Assembly (NCBI GenBank): GCA_037039685.1
Contig: JAWNGF010000001.1
Span: 1,550,001 to 1,614,000 of the forward strand
DNA from: Ceratobasidium sp. AG-K
Lineage: Eukaryota; Basidiomycota; Agaricomycetes; Cantharellales; Ceratobasidiaceae
DNA length: 64,000 bases
Direction: 5' to 3'
Under the pieces are notes generated by a model. It was not told the origin of the DNA, searched no databases, and saw only the letters and a program-made list of their open reading frames with translations. The position numbers and the translations under genes were made by a program. Shown here piece after piece: positions 1 to 11,619 of the stretch (position 1 is the first letter of the stretch; each line of letters begins with the position of its first letter).

Positions 1-882
1 ACAGCCCCTCCCGGGACAGGGGTTGCTACTGTGCGCAAGGGAATTCCTTATGTGCTGAAGCAGGTTCATGTGGCTCTTGAAGTCTCGATTACATTTGAAG
101 CACATATGATGGGAGCTAGAGTCCCGTCTATGTTGATCCAAGTCGCAATCCGAGACAAACGAGCGATCGCAGCGCATACAGTGAATCATTACTTGGGTAG
201 GCAGTGGTGGATTGATTTCAGACACTCTGCAGTCCAGTGGAGTTTATATCTACTCTGGGCACGGGTATACGTCATCCCAAAATGAAGTCACACCTCCTCA
301 GCGTCCACAATGACTCGATAATCCACGCGTGGCACTATATACCCTCCCCAATGGCACGTAGGGCTCGCGTTACCTCTTGTGTCTTAAGACTTTGTGACAG
401 CGCCTTGGCTGCAGACACGTTGCCCGTGACTCGTTGCATCCGAATTGATCCACTTGGACCGCATCGTCGTCTCGCTGAAACCATCTCCTGTTCACGACAA
501 AAAATGGGTCGCTGCACAATTGCTCCAAGCCACTACAGGGTCAGGCGAAGTTAGCAAACTCTCCCGGGGATAGAGATCGTCTCAACATATCCTCTGTTAC
601 TCGATGCTCAGCTGCTGCTTGTACTGGGAGTGTAAGGAGCCGTACCGTATCCGATCAGGCTACGGTAATACGCATATACCTACTAGAATTTTTAGTGCTG
701 TGTCTTCGCGCCTGCGTTCTTTGAATCGACGTGGTATGTTGTATTCACACTTGATTATGATCCCGAAACAGCTTCATGGACTTCTCATCTTGGGAATACT
801 GGGTTGTATTCACTTGGTTACTTGTGATGCGATTTGTGACATTGTGTTCATTGTATAATCTGTATGCGAATGTCGAGTCCAA
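1..882. other. No recognisable gene
   Basis: Only short overlapping open frames on both strands are present, none with a recognisable domain, believable splice sites or low-complexity coding character. I see no tRNA or transposon ends. It may hold the 3' untranslated region of the zinc-finger gene on the minus strand and flanking spacer. Confidence 0.5.
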
Positions 883-1891
883 TCATATTTCAAGCAGAAA
901 AATGGGCACGACGTCCGCCAAAACGCAAGCGGATGCAACTGTATGAACAAGATCGGCAAAGGAGCTGGAACGCTCATTGAGGGGAATATCCTCCACCCCG
1001 CGAACGAGTGCGCTCATGAGATCCCGGATGGCTCTGGATTCGGCGACCTCACATGAACCGCTCTCTAGGTGTTGACAGAACGCGCTCAGAGTCTTGAACT
1101 GCGCGCCGCAGCTTCGACTATGCTTGGGACAGCGATACGGAGCCTGGTCGTGAACGGGGCTTACGAGGTGCTGGTTGAGATGAGCCAGGCTCTGGAATGT
1201 CTTGTCGCATAGGCGACACTTATATCGACTCCCATCCCTGGACGCTTCGGTGGCGATTCGTCTTCGGTTTGAGGTACTTCGGTTTGGGATTGTGATCAGG
1301 TCGTTAGAGTCTCGTCTGGCGGCCCAGCGGTCTATTTCGGGGCGAGTGACCCTTAACTCGCACATTCCTGTCTCTAAATGCAGAAATAGGGCGCCTTTGG
1401 ACACGAAACGTGATCCACATCCGTGGCAGGGTACATCCTTGCGAGTGTGTCGGGTCGAGCGCATGTGCTGGAAAAGATTGATCTGAGACACGAAAACGCG
1501 GTCGCATTCGGCACATTTATTGTGCTCTTCTTTTGCGTGGTCTTCTTGGGTGTCTTTGTCGCGGAACCACTAGGTAGGTACAGGTTTCAGTTAAATACCA
1601 GCGTGCCGAGCCTGGATCCAAAGGGTATGTTGCTTACCGAGTCGCAAACCAAACATCGTTCGCGGTTATCTTCGTTGTGCTCATCGAGCTCGTCATCATC
1701 GGGGAATTCCTGGCTGCAGTAGGGGCAGTAGTGGTGTATACTACGGTCCGCCATATGATCTTCACGCTCCCGGCGGGACTGGAAATCTTCGGAGCACAGG
1801 GGCATAACCAGTGACGAGAAGAGTCACGTCGGTGGGAATCGTAGGCATGGGCAGAGTTGAAGAAGCGGTCGCATCGGTTGCAATAGGCCAT
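883..1891 (-). CDS. C2H2 zinc-finger protein, frame-broken in finger 2
   Basis: Two exons (1891-1638 and 1569-883) encode about 313 residues made almost wholly of C2H2 or C2H2-like fingers. These begin CNRCDRFF, CPYCSQEF, CLVCDSWF, CAECDRVF, CHGCGSRF and CRLCDKTF, and a last Cys-rich unit ends near QHLESGSC. The intron (donor gtaagc, acceptor cctag) joins CLVCDS to WFRDKD in phase. Some fingers lack the second zinc-binding His, so not all need fold. Such proteins are usually nuclear DNA- or RNA-binding factors; the target here is unknown. The frame is broken in finger 2 at a C-run (1799-1802 on the plus strand): the CPLC motif is one base out of frame with the upstream exon. The exons total 941 nt, one short of whole codons, consistent with a single lost base. 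The start is the ATG at 1891, just before the first finger. Confidence 0.75.
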
Positions 1892-2155
1892 GTTGGGGAG
1901 AGGTTGTGATCGCCTGCCTGCGTCTGGATCGCTGCTGCTTTATGGCAGGCGGCCGAGTTCAATGCGTGCGCATGGCCAGGTAGCTCGAGTCACGATTGAC
2001 TGCGGCACACCAAAAGCTCCGAAGAATTAGTTGTCAACGGCAGTCATGTAGATTACAATGCTTGAAGTTAATTACGGAGCGTGGATCGCTGGCCAGGTAG
2101 AAATTAATGAGTCCTCGCACGTGACTTTCACCTGGCCCATCTCCGCCGTTGATCG

Positions 2156-3916
2156 ATGCTCTGCAAACGACAATTGTGGCGCCTGGCCCAACAACCTCGC
2201 AGACCGCGAAATGCTTTTCCTTCGCTCGTATCGCGCAAATACTCTGGATCACGTACCGATGTCGATCCTTCCGTCTCGCTAGTCGAGTCAATATCGGGAA
2301 CGTTGCCTAAATTTCAGGTACCTGGTGAGAATATATCGGTCCTCAAGACCCCAAGCGATTTCTACAAGTCGCTGTTGGTGAGTTTATGCCTTTAAATATT
2401 TCCATTACTTATACTTGAGGCTAGAATATGATTGTGGGGGCGAAACAGCGTATTCTCATCTCCTCGTTGTATATTGGCGAGACGGAAAACGAACTAGTAC
2501 GTGTTTTTCACGTACGCAACAGCGACCAAGGAACATACCTTCACGTTTATAGGTTTCTGCGCTTTCCAGTGCGATGGCTAGAAACAGTTGCCTCGATTGA
2601 CTATTCATGTCGACGCGCTGCGCTCAACTCGACCCTCTCAAACGCAAACTTCGCCTGCGCATTTGCTCCTCCCATTGATCGCTGCCTACCCTGATAGAGT
2701 AAAAGTCCATATGTTTCGGTCACCTAAACTCAATGGTTTGCTTCGATACGTGGTGCCACGCCGGTTTGACGAGGGTTGGGGAACCTGGCATGCCAAAATC
2801 TACATGGCAGATGATGAGATTGTATTGAGCGGGTAGGTGTAGAGTTCCCCGTTCTTTGACCATCTCTCATTTACGTCCTTAGCGCAAACCTTAGTCACTC
2901 GTACTTCACTGATCGACAGGATCGATACATACGCATCACTGGCGCCACCAAGCTCGCCTCTTACCTGATGCAACTTCTTCGCCAATTCGCGGGATACTCG
3001 TCCACACTTCGAGTCTCTTCAGACTCATCTACGGGATATGCACTTGACTGGCCGCGCGTCGACTCCACGCGTTCAGTTTTGCTAATTTGGCTGGAGAGCA
3101 ACTCGCAAGCTTTCAGCGCGAGATGATTGATTGTCAGGCTTTAGGTCAAACATATGGACACGCCACTGTCTTCCCGATCATTCAGTCGGGCGTCCTAGGT
3201 ATACGTGAGGAGGAGCGCTGTCTACACCAAGTCTTTGGTACGCTAGACTCCGAGAAGCTATCACGGAGCCTTGTGGACCTCACCAGCGGTTATTTTGCCC
3301 TCTACGGGCCATATCAAGATCGGGTCATTGCGTCAAGAGCGGACTACCGAATTGTTGCTGCAAGCCCAAAGGTATGTTGTCATCGCCCATATTGGTCGTG
3401 AGTCTAAAAAGCGCCAAAATAAGGCGAACGGATTCCTCGGCTCCAAAGGGCTCTCGGGTAGGATTCCCGCCGGATATACGCTCCTCGAACGAAGGTTCTG
3501 GGACCGAGTTCTTGCTGCGCGCCGGCAATGGAACGAGAATGGTGGAATTGAGCTACGAGAATGGGAACACCCGGGATGGACCTATCATGCTAAAGGTACG
3601 TGCACTCGTTCCATTCGAATTGAGAGTGTCACGTCTAGTAGGCATCTGGATTTCGCCATCTGCGGCCGAGGCGCCCTATGCTACTCTGTTCGGATCGACC
3701 AACCTCAACTCGAGATCCGCTCATTTAGATACGGAAATTTCGTTCCTGCTCTCCGTCCCTCGAGAAAGCTCCGCGTTACGGACGGCACTTCAACAGGAGG
3801 TCGCATACATTCGGAATAATGCGATCAAAGTGGACGCTCACACGTTTCGATCTCCCGATAGACATGTGAGTCTGACGACGAAGGCGATCGTGGGACTTGT
3901 GGGGTCCATGCTGTAG
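2156..3916 (+). CDS. PGS1: CDP-diacylglycerol-glycerol-3-phosphate 3-phosphatidyltransferase (mitochondrial), two frame breaks
   Basis: Phospholipase-D superfamily enzyme that makes phosphatidylglycerophosphate, the first committed step to cardiolipin at the mitochondrial inner membrane. Exons: 2156-2377, 2425-2496, 2553-2832, 2883-3371, 3424-3595, 3642-3916. The N-terminus (MLCKRQLWRLAQQPRRPRN) is basic and Ser-rich, like a mitochondrial presequence. The family block ILISSLYIGETENEL, the first HKD motif (TWHAKIYMADDE ... SGANLSHS) and the second (GWTYHAKGIWIS ... FGSTNLNSRS) are all present. Two single-base breaks disturb the frame, near 2586-2590 (after SSAMARN) and at the T-run 3077-3080. 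The exons sum to 1510 nt, two short of 504 codons, so two lost bases explain everything. All introns keep good borders, so this is either a recent pseudogene or an otherwise normal gene with consensus errors. Confidence 0.85.
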
Positions 3917-4258
3917 ACCTAGGCCTTTGTCCAACGCGTGGGCGACTTAGTACGTATTTACGAGCTTTGAGCACAACAGCGCTGGGCTTATCCGCAGCCA
4001 TAGAGACGAGTTCTATACCGTGCCAGTATAGTATCTCTTGTAGATGCTTTAATGTTTACGCTCTACTCTAACATAAACTCAGGCCTTGTCTTGGGGGATT
4101 AGCGAATGGTCTTAGGGGCCCTTCTGATGGGCCACGTGATCGGAGGTGGCCTTGAGGTTCCTTATCGAGCCCATCATACCACGCTAGCCGTGTATTTAAG
4201 TCGTCTGGCTTTCAATACCAAACTCTTCACCGCGACACCCCTCACAATCTCGGAAACC
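3917..4258. promoter_or_regulatory. Upstream region of the Argonaute gene
   Basis: No coding signal is visible. A CACGTGAT box lies at 4133-4140 and a TATTTAAG TATA-like box at about 4193-4200, some 60 nt before the Argonaute ATG. An open frame from 4106 reads into the Argonaute start in phase but has no family resemblance upstream of 4259. Confidence 0.4.
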
Positions 4259-7200
4259 ATGAAAGACTCGAGCGCTACCAATTTATTTGGTGTTCCTCCT
4301 CGGCCGCCTGGGACCGCAGGCACAAAGCTCGACCTGAGAACCAACATGTTTGCCATCAACTACCCTCGCACAAGTCAATGGCATCATTACGACGGCAAGT
4401 GGACCACTATATGCACTTTCTACGAGCGAATTCTGACGTGCGCATACAGTGGTTATTGAGGAGGGTATGTGGCTACTCTAATTTGGTTTAGCGCTGGTTG
4501 ACCCCTTTGTTCTAACAGACGGCAATCCCGCTGACCTTCCGCCTCCGCGGAACCGAGAAATTATAGACCAGCTCCAAATAACTGAAGCAGCTATTTTTTC
4601 GCCGCGCGGTGTGTACGATGGGCGGAAGAATTTATTTTCGATCAAGCCTTATTCATTTCACCCGGCAAAGGATGTACGTGTGTCAAGGGATTCATTGTGA
4701 TACTATTAGCTCACCGCATGAACTAGTTTGATATCAGCCCACCTGGACGAGGAGGACAGGGCCCACGACGGACCAAGATAGTAAAGCTCAAGTTTGCGGG
4801 CTTGATTAATATGAGGTGAGTCCGCCACTGTAGCAGCCAGACGCCTCAATACTCAGAGTAAAACAGTGCCCTTGATCCTCTCATGGCTGGACGAGTCGGT
4901 ATAGATCAAGCCGATGCCACTCAGATGGCCGTGACGGCACTCAACTATGTTATTCGCATGGCTCCGGTGACCAACTCGAACTATCCTCTGAAAGGATCCT
5001 CGTTCTTTATGGATATTCCGGGGGTATCTAAAGATTTGGCCAAGGGACTCAAACTCTACCGCGGGTTCTTCCAGTAAGTTTATGCCTTCATTTCGTGAGT
5101 AGTGCTTCATGGCTGTTGTTGAGCATAGGAGCGTACGACCTGCCATGGGCCGGATGCTGATCAACATCGACATCGCCACTGGAGTAGCGTGAGTCCTGAC
5201 TCGCCGCTGTGACCCCGGCCGTTGACTGTTGAGGCAATAGTTTCCAGCCGGTTCCGGTCTTTGATTTTGCGATGAAGCACTTGGGTTTTAGAGACGCCCG
5301 TCAAATGAATGAGCTGCAGGAATCCCAGTTGATCGCTTTGACGCGTGTCTTGAAAGGTATCAAGGTGGTCGCGACAGTTGGCAGGCCGAAACCAGGCAGG
5401 CCTGAAAAGCTCAAGTCGATAAAGAGCATGAGCAGCGCCGGTGCCGCGAACTATATGTTTGAAAAGGATGGCGCGCAAGTGAGCGTGATGGTATGGTGGC
5501 TTTGTTTTGTATTCTTGATTCGTGAGACTAACTTGTGTACGCAGAAACATATGGAGGACATGTGGGGTTTCAGAGTCCAGTATCCCAAGGCCCCTTGCGT
5601 TATCGTCAATCGGGATGCTGCCTATCCGATGGAGTGTCTCAGGATTGCCCCGCACCAACTTTTGAAGCGTCCTGTCCCTCCTGATTTGGCACCAGACGTC
5701 CTAAACTTTTCGACACAGCGACCTGACGAGCGCATTGATCACATTACTCGGGGGTTCCAGGTTGGTGTTGATTTTTTCTTTTTTTTTTTTTTTGGTGCTA
5801 AGAGCTCGTTTGTTAGCAACTGCAATATGACCAATCGGATTACTTGCGCAGCGCTGGCGTTCAGGTCGATAACCATCCATTACAAGTGCAAGCAAGGATT
5901 GTTCCTCCTCCGGTGATAGAGTTTGGAGAGAGGCAAACCTTGGTGCGTGCCATTGAGGATCACGGATGCATTGATTCTAAGCCAGGCATCTAGCGCGTCA
6001 ATAATGGGTCTTGGAATATGCTAAGGAAGAAGATGCACACGCCTCGCAAGCTAGCAGCATGGGCAATCGTCATCTTTGACCAACGTTTCAATATGAAGAC
6101 CGCCGAAACTCTCGCGACTCGGTTGGGTGCTGTTATGGAAGAACGAGGTACGTCGTCCTGAGTCCATTGACGGTCTCATATGTAATTTATCCACTTATAG
6201 GTATTGGTTAGTATTGAACCTAGTCAGTGTATACGCATAAGGGCTTACGGGTAATCAGAACTTCTTGACCGAGAGCCACCCATTGAGTTGGCAGGCAATG
6301 CCGACGTCTCGAACGTGCGTTCAACTCGCGTACACAACTTGTATATGCTCATGATCATGCTAGGTGTTGAACAACGCCGGTAGAAAAGCCATGGAAAGGG
6401 TATGGGCGATTGGTGCGAACGATCGACGTCTAGCAGGCAAAGACCCCAAAGCCATCTTCAAGTCGCCTGACCTCATAGTCTGCGTTCTCCCATTCCCGGC
6501 CACTGAAATCCGAACCGCGATCAAACGCTGGGGAGATTGCGAGAGGGGGGTCCCGACGCAATGCGTGGTGGGAAGAAAGTATGCTGACCAGCAATCCAAG
6601 GGGCGTGACGACCAGTACTTGAACAACTTGGTTCTCAAGTACGTTCCAAGCATTCATCTGCGACTTAACAAATAACATTGTGCTTTAGAGTACATGCCAA
6701 GCTTGGAGGAACCAATTTCATTCCTCAGAATGCGTTTCAGTGGCCCGGCCCTACTATGGTCATGGGTAAGTCGTGAACCCCCTTGTCCTTTGGTTGACTA
6801 AACTGGGTGTAGGCGGTGATGTCAGCCATCCTCCTGCCGGTAGTCGTGGCCATCCCTCTATTAGTGCGGTTGTCGGCAGTATGGATCGATCGAGCTGCCA
6901 ATACGCAGCCGAGACCCATGTCCAAGCGTCGCGCGAGGAGCGTATTATCAACTTGAAGGGGATCACGATGAGCTTGGTCAGGTCGTTTGTCGAGGCGAAC
7001 GCGGGCAGTCCGCCCAATCATATCTTGTTCTTCAGGTACGAGCTTGCATCTTACCGAACCTTTGTATTGATTTCTGTGCACCAGGGATGGTCTTTCCGAG
7101 GGTCAGTTTGGAACGTTTGGTCGGCAAGAGATCCAGGAGATGAAGGGTACGAAAGGTTAACCGTGTTCGCCAAGGTTGTCTGACCGTCGCATCCAGATGC

Positions 7201-7988
7201 ATTCGCCGCCCTCAAGCCGGGTTACAATCCCAAGCTGACGTTTGTGTGCGTTGGCAAGGGCCACCATGTCCGGTTCTTTGGTGACCGCCGCAACCAGGAC
7301 AAGTCTGGCAATTGCCCCCCGGGGACCGTGATCGACACGGACATCACCCACCCGTGAGTAACATGATCTAGGCGTTTTACAGATTTCGACTAATCGAATC
7401 GGTAGTGCGATCTGGGACTTTTACCTACAATCGCACCCTGGGTTGAAAGGAAGTGAGTAAACCTACAGCTTCTTGACACGTTTTGCTCAAATTTGCTCCT
7501 AGCATCATCTCCGTCCCATTATACAGTCCTGCTCGACGAAATGGGCTATAGCTCGGACAAGTACGTATCACGAGGGGGTTGAACTCGAATTTTGACCACC
7601 CCAATTTCAGGCTCCAGAGCGTCGCACACAACCTGTGCCACATTTACGCTCGTTCGACTCGCAGCGTCAGCATCCCGGCTCCCGTGTACTGTAAGTCGAT
7701 TGACCATGAATAGTTGACGTTTTGCTCATCATATTCTTAGATGCCGACGTGCGTTTGCTACCTATCATTGAGGCATCGAGTCTAACTTTTACACAGATCA
7801 TCTCTGCTCGCGGCCGGTTCCATTTCAGCCCGGAAGTGCACTTGTCGGACGATGGTGACGCTGACTATACCGACCAGCACTACCAGCAGGCTTGGCGTCC
7901 GCTTCACCCAAGCCAGCGCCAGGTGGGTAAACAAAGACAGTATCAACACGCCAACTAACACTATTTTTAGCGCATGTACTACATGTAA
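4259..7988 (+). CDS. Argonaute, DEDD active site, 23 exons
   Basis: Small-RNA-guided slicer of the RNA-silencing pathway, about 866 residues. Exons: 4259-4394, 4450-4464, 4519-4673, 4727-4815, 4867-5073, 5129-5188, 5241-5490, 5545-5760, 5817-5942, 5994-6147, 6201-6206, 6259-6314, 6364-6638, 6689-6765, 6813-7035, 7085-7146, 7197-7353, 7406-7452, 7503-7560, 7611-7690, 7741-7748, 7797-7922, 7971-7988. They total 2601 nt, exactly 867 codons. Domains run N (HHYDVVIEE), linker 1, PAZ, linker 2, MID (SPDLIVCVLPF) and PIWI. Catalytic residues are Asp610 (GGDVSHPP), the glutamate-finger Glu650 (QASREER), Asp683 (FFRDG) and Asp819 (VYYADI), where animal AGO2 has His. The C-terminus RMYYM matches the conserved family end. 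The first intron has a GC donor, and three exons are 15, 6 and 8 nt. The start at 4259 is chosen because family similarity begins there. Confidence 0.93.
5779..5793 (+). repeat. Poly-T run inside Argonaute intron 8
   Basis: Fifteen consecutive T in the 56-nt intron between the PAZ and L2 exons. It resembles an extended polypyrimidine tract but lies mid-intron rather than at the acceptor. It is a likely spot for length variation. Confidence 0.9.
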
Positions 7989-8181
7989 TCCAGCCTGGCA
8001 CATCTCGCTCGTTCAATACCCCGCTCAAGATTAATCTTGTATAATGAAGGTCTAATGCATGCATTTCACCGGTCTTGAATTCTGGATATGTTCCTATGGT
8101 CTTTTTATGCTGTACCTATTCTTGTTTGTATCGTGGTGGCACCAGACTTGTAATACACCAAATTGTCCAATTGAATCGAGT

Positions 8182-10483
8182 CTACGGAATAAATATCCTA
8201 GAATAGCCCTCTACGGTACGTCGGCAACACGGACACTGGTGTTTGCCCGCGCCCATGCGAGAGGCGAGGTTGGATCGGCAGTCGTCGCAGAGCGCGAGGC
8301 AGCGGCAGGGCCAGCAAATCACCGCGCGGGGTTCGACGGTGCAGACTACACAGTTTCGACGCGGGTCTTCGTCCTCGGGTCCAATCGCCAAAGGCCGGGT
8401 TTGGTTCAGCCAAGGGAGATCGGGTTCGGGACGGGCGAGTTGGGTGTACCGGTGTCGGGTGAGCGGGGCGTGGGCGGGAGAGGTGAGGTGCGCGATGAGC
8501 ATCGGGGTGAGTGCCGAGGAGGTTGCGCCAGGCGAGGGCGAGCGAGAGGGTGGGGCGAGAGACCGACGGGCGAGGTCGGCATAGAGCGTTGGGGCTGACA
8601 CGTCCTCGTCCTCGTCTGCCGACTCGTCGCTCCCCACTTCAGACTCGGAGTCCGACTCGGCCCTAAACTCGTCGTCTTCGTCGTCCGAGAGGGTGGCCTG
8701 TCCGAGCAAGTAGCGCGCATACACCTCGTCCATGTCCACGTCTGGGCGTTCTCTGACCACCACCGCGCGCTCATTCTCATCGCACCGTTGGCGTCCATAC
8801 CAGATGGCGCGCCATACGCCCTTGCCTACGCGCGCGATGCGCTGTCCAAACTTGCCGACTTCGCGGGTCCAGTGCATATCGAACCAGGCGCTAGTCGAGC
8901 CAACATGTTCAACCGCGTGCACCGACTTGATCTCCCTCGCCAATCCGCGGGGGGCAGGAATCGACGGAACGCCAGTGTGTGTAATGTACAACGTCTCGGG
9001 TGTATGAATCGGCGAGACCTATTCGGCGTCAGTACGAGCCAACACACTCCCACCCGACTGACCTCGTTTCCAAACCCAGCCATGGCGGTCGCCTCGATGC
9101 ATACCGAGCCGAGTTTAAGCAGCGCGACAGCATAGTCGTCCGACCTGCTCGGCAGCAAACTCTGGTGCGCCAATCCGTCTTGCTCCGAGAATGGGTTGAG
9201 CGAAAAGCGGCCTTCGAGCAGTGCGCGGGTGATGAAATGCAACACACACGTGAGGAGGATGATTCCGACCAAAAACGCCTCGAGGAGCGAGTTGAGGTAG
9301 GTGAAAAACGGATAGGTCGAGCTGGAGAAGAGTGTGACATAGGCAAAGTGGATGATGGAGAGCAGGCCGCAGATGGTGGTGGGGATCAGGCGTTGGCGGG
9401 ACCAGCGTTTGTTGACGGCCAGGACGTGGAGGATCGTGAGCTGCGCGGGTTAGTGTCGTTCGAGCGGGTGGGCAAGGACGTACTTGGAGTAGTGGGAGAA
9501 TGATCGTGAGTAAAACGTGCTTGTCGGGTCGTGAAGGGGGTGCGTGGTCCGTCGGGAGAGGCTGTTTTGGAGCCTGACTGTGCATAATCGGGCTAGCATA
9601 AATGTGCAACAGGAAACTGTACCCAAACTGAAACCACTCAGTCCACGTCCACTCGACTCTTGAGTACTCACGAGATTAAACGAATGCGGCCCATCAGATG
9701 CCCTAGAAAACAGTCAGCACGCGAGCGTTCAATACGTTCCCGCACTCACGCGCCCTCGAGCCCCTTGGTGAGCGTATTGACGACCATGGCGACGCACACG
9801 GCAATGTACGTCCACCAACACACATAGGCCATTTCTTTTTCGGCGGCCCAGCGGCAGGCGCGGATGTACCACATGTCGGTCCAGCGACTGTCTGGCGCCA
9901 TGGCGAGGGGTTCCCATATCCCCGCCGACTGGACGAGGGCGATCGTGAGCAAAAAGAGGGCCGTTGCGAGTAGGCCGATGGACGGAGCACGCGAGACGAG
10001 GCGGGTGTGGGTTGCCGAGATGTTGATGGGTAATAGTCCGTTCCAGCGACGTCGGCGGTTGTTTGATTGTCGGGGCGGGACAACAACGTGTGCGATGCGG
10101 TTGAGCAGAATGGCCTGGACGGGTTCAAGTTTCAACTGGGACAGTAGCGTTGTTCAGCTTACCATGAGCAACAGTCCCAGTGCGTATCCCGACGTCATGA
10201 ATCCCCACGGGCTGGGCATCTTGTCGTGCGGCAGCGATGCATCTGTGCTGGTCGGCGCTACTACTGTCGTTGGGGACGGAGCAGGCGTGATGGTTCTGTC
10301 GGCACGAACATAGGAAATCTCGACTTTGCCGCCGACGAGCTCACGCACGACGTCTTGGATTGTGGTTCGAGCAGCCGACAGAGACTCGGGAATGAACCTC
10401 AGAGTGTCCATCTCGTCATTCGTCTGGTGTGTGGGAGCAGCCTTTGGAGGCCGAGTGCAGGAGAGCGAGGCTGCTGATGTCAT
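8182..10483 (-). CDS. Multi-pass membrane RING E3 ubiquitin ligase, Asi-like
   Basis: Six exons (10483-10163, 10114-9750, 9702-9672, 9636-9484, 9440-9063, 9018-8182) give 2085 nt, 694 residues. The N-terminal third is soluble. Several hydrophobic segments follow (for example around MTSGYALGLLLM, SIGLLATALFLLTIALVQSA, VGIILLTCVLHFI), then an acidic Ser-rich stretch. The C-terminal RING (CVVC ... CRCLALCDDC ... CPCCRRTVEGYSRIFIP) runs to the stop codon. This architecture, a membrane domain plus an extreme C-terminal RING with a WPCRC core, resembles yeast Asi1/Asi3, E3 ligases of the inner nuclear membrane that degrade mislocalised membrane proteins and SPS-sensor transcription factors. The assignment is by motif and layout only. 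A tempting 27-nt first intron was rejected for a 48-nt one ending gtccag, which restores LLLMAILLNRI. Confidence 0.8.
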
Positions 10484-10593
10484 GCCATGATCTCAGATTC
10501 TGATCGGTCGCTTGACAGCTGGCGAGTTCACACAGGGAAGACTAGATCGAATAGGCACAGCGAACTAATAAAAGCGAAACTATAATACATCCA

Positions 10594-11480
10594 TCAAAAC
10601 AGAGTGTCCTTGGGCGCCTCGGGGAGCGGCTCTTGCTCCTGGCTGGGTGTGCTGACCGAGGAGCTGGTGGCGTCGCTGCCCTCGGGCAAGAGCGGCGGGG
10701 GCGAGAGACGGGTGGGATGAACCTCGATTGAGTCTGAAATGTGCATGGCCTGGATGCCAGCGACATAGTCCTCTGTCCGGTGCTGTGCTTCGGTCTCGGT
10801 CTCCTCGTCATCCTCGTCCAAGTCCTCGTCGGGGACAGCAAACCCACGGACCGAAATCTCACGCTCGGTGTTGTGCCCGATCGCACCCACCGTCGGTCCC
10901 CCAACCGAATGCGACTCGACCGTCGGCCGCCCAGAGTCCGAGGCCGTGCTGGGCTTGCGCGACTTGCTATTGATCGCCCGCCACAGCTTCTTTCCAGCGT
11001 CCATCGCAACCTCGCCCAGATCCACCACCTATAATCCCATTAGCTCCTAAACCCGCATCTAAATCAATCACCCACCTGATCGTCCTTGTAATGCCCATTC
11101 CCCACTCTCCGCGCACGCGGCCGGGGCGGACCGGGATACGTATACTGGCCATTACGTCCGTTTGCCTGCTGACGTCCTGGGCCTGGCTGCTGGGGCTGGG
11201 GCTGGGGCTGGGGCCCCGCCTCTCGATTCCTTCGCAGCGTTGCACTCCGCGCAGCTACCCCCAGCGTGATCGAGTTGCGTCGTTTGCGGGGTGTGAGATC
11301 AGGCAACGGCGCAAACGACACGCGCGAAATCGGGCTGGGGCAAGTCGATGACGAGCTTTCGGGTGTGCGTTGCAGGATTCCACCGGCGCCTCCCTTGGGG
11401 GGTGCGGGAAAGTACCGTGTTTTCTCGGGCGGGTCCGAGGCGAGGGGGGGTGGCTTGAAGTGTTCCAGGAGGCCTGACAT
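10594..11480 (-). CDS. Unknown basic/Pro-rich protein
   Basis: Two exons (11480-11076 and 11028-10594; donor gtgggt, acceptor ttatag) give 280 codons. The N-terminal half is Pro/Arg-rich with a possible conserved core VSFAPLPDLTPRKRRNS, reminiscent of a phosphorylated nuclear motif, and a QPQPQPQ tract from a GGGGCT-type repeat at about 11184-11215. The C-terminal half has a short helix-like segment (VVDLGEVAMDAGKKLWRAI) and an acidic run (PDEDLDEDDEETETEA). I recognise no family domain. It is probably conserved among basidiomycetes, to judge from intron placement and codon usage, but no function can be given. An in-frame ATG at 11531 would add 17 residues; 11480 is preferred. Confidence 0.6.
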
Positions 11481-11619
11481 TGTGGTGGTTGGAGGTGTCG
11501 GACGCCGGGAGGATGAGATTTGTAGTGTCACAACGTGGAGGGGAGAAATGTATATTTCAGTCGGATCACAGCACAGTGATCATCATCCGCTGACAAACCA
11601 ACGCGCTCAGTCGACCACC

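Noticed and set aside
5161..5658. 165-codon minus-strand frame
   Set aside because: Antisense to well-supported Argonaute exons 6-8; no domain.
8059..8598. 179-codon Arg/Gly-rich plus-strand frame
   Set aside because: Antisense to the RING exon of the Asi-like gene; Arg/Gly bias arises from its Ser/Pro codons.
10136..10162. 27-nt intron in the Asi-like RING gene
   Set aside because: Too short for this genome; a 48-nt intron with acceptor gtccag (10115-10162) gives a better protein join and exact length.
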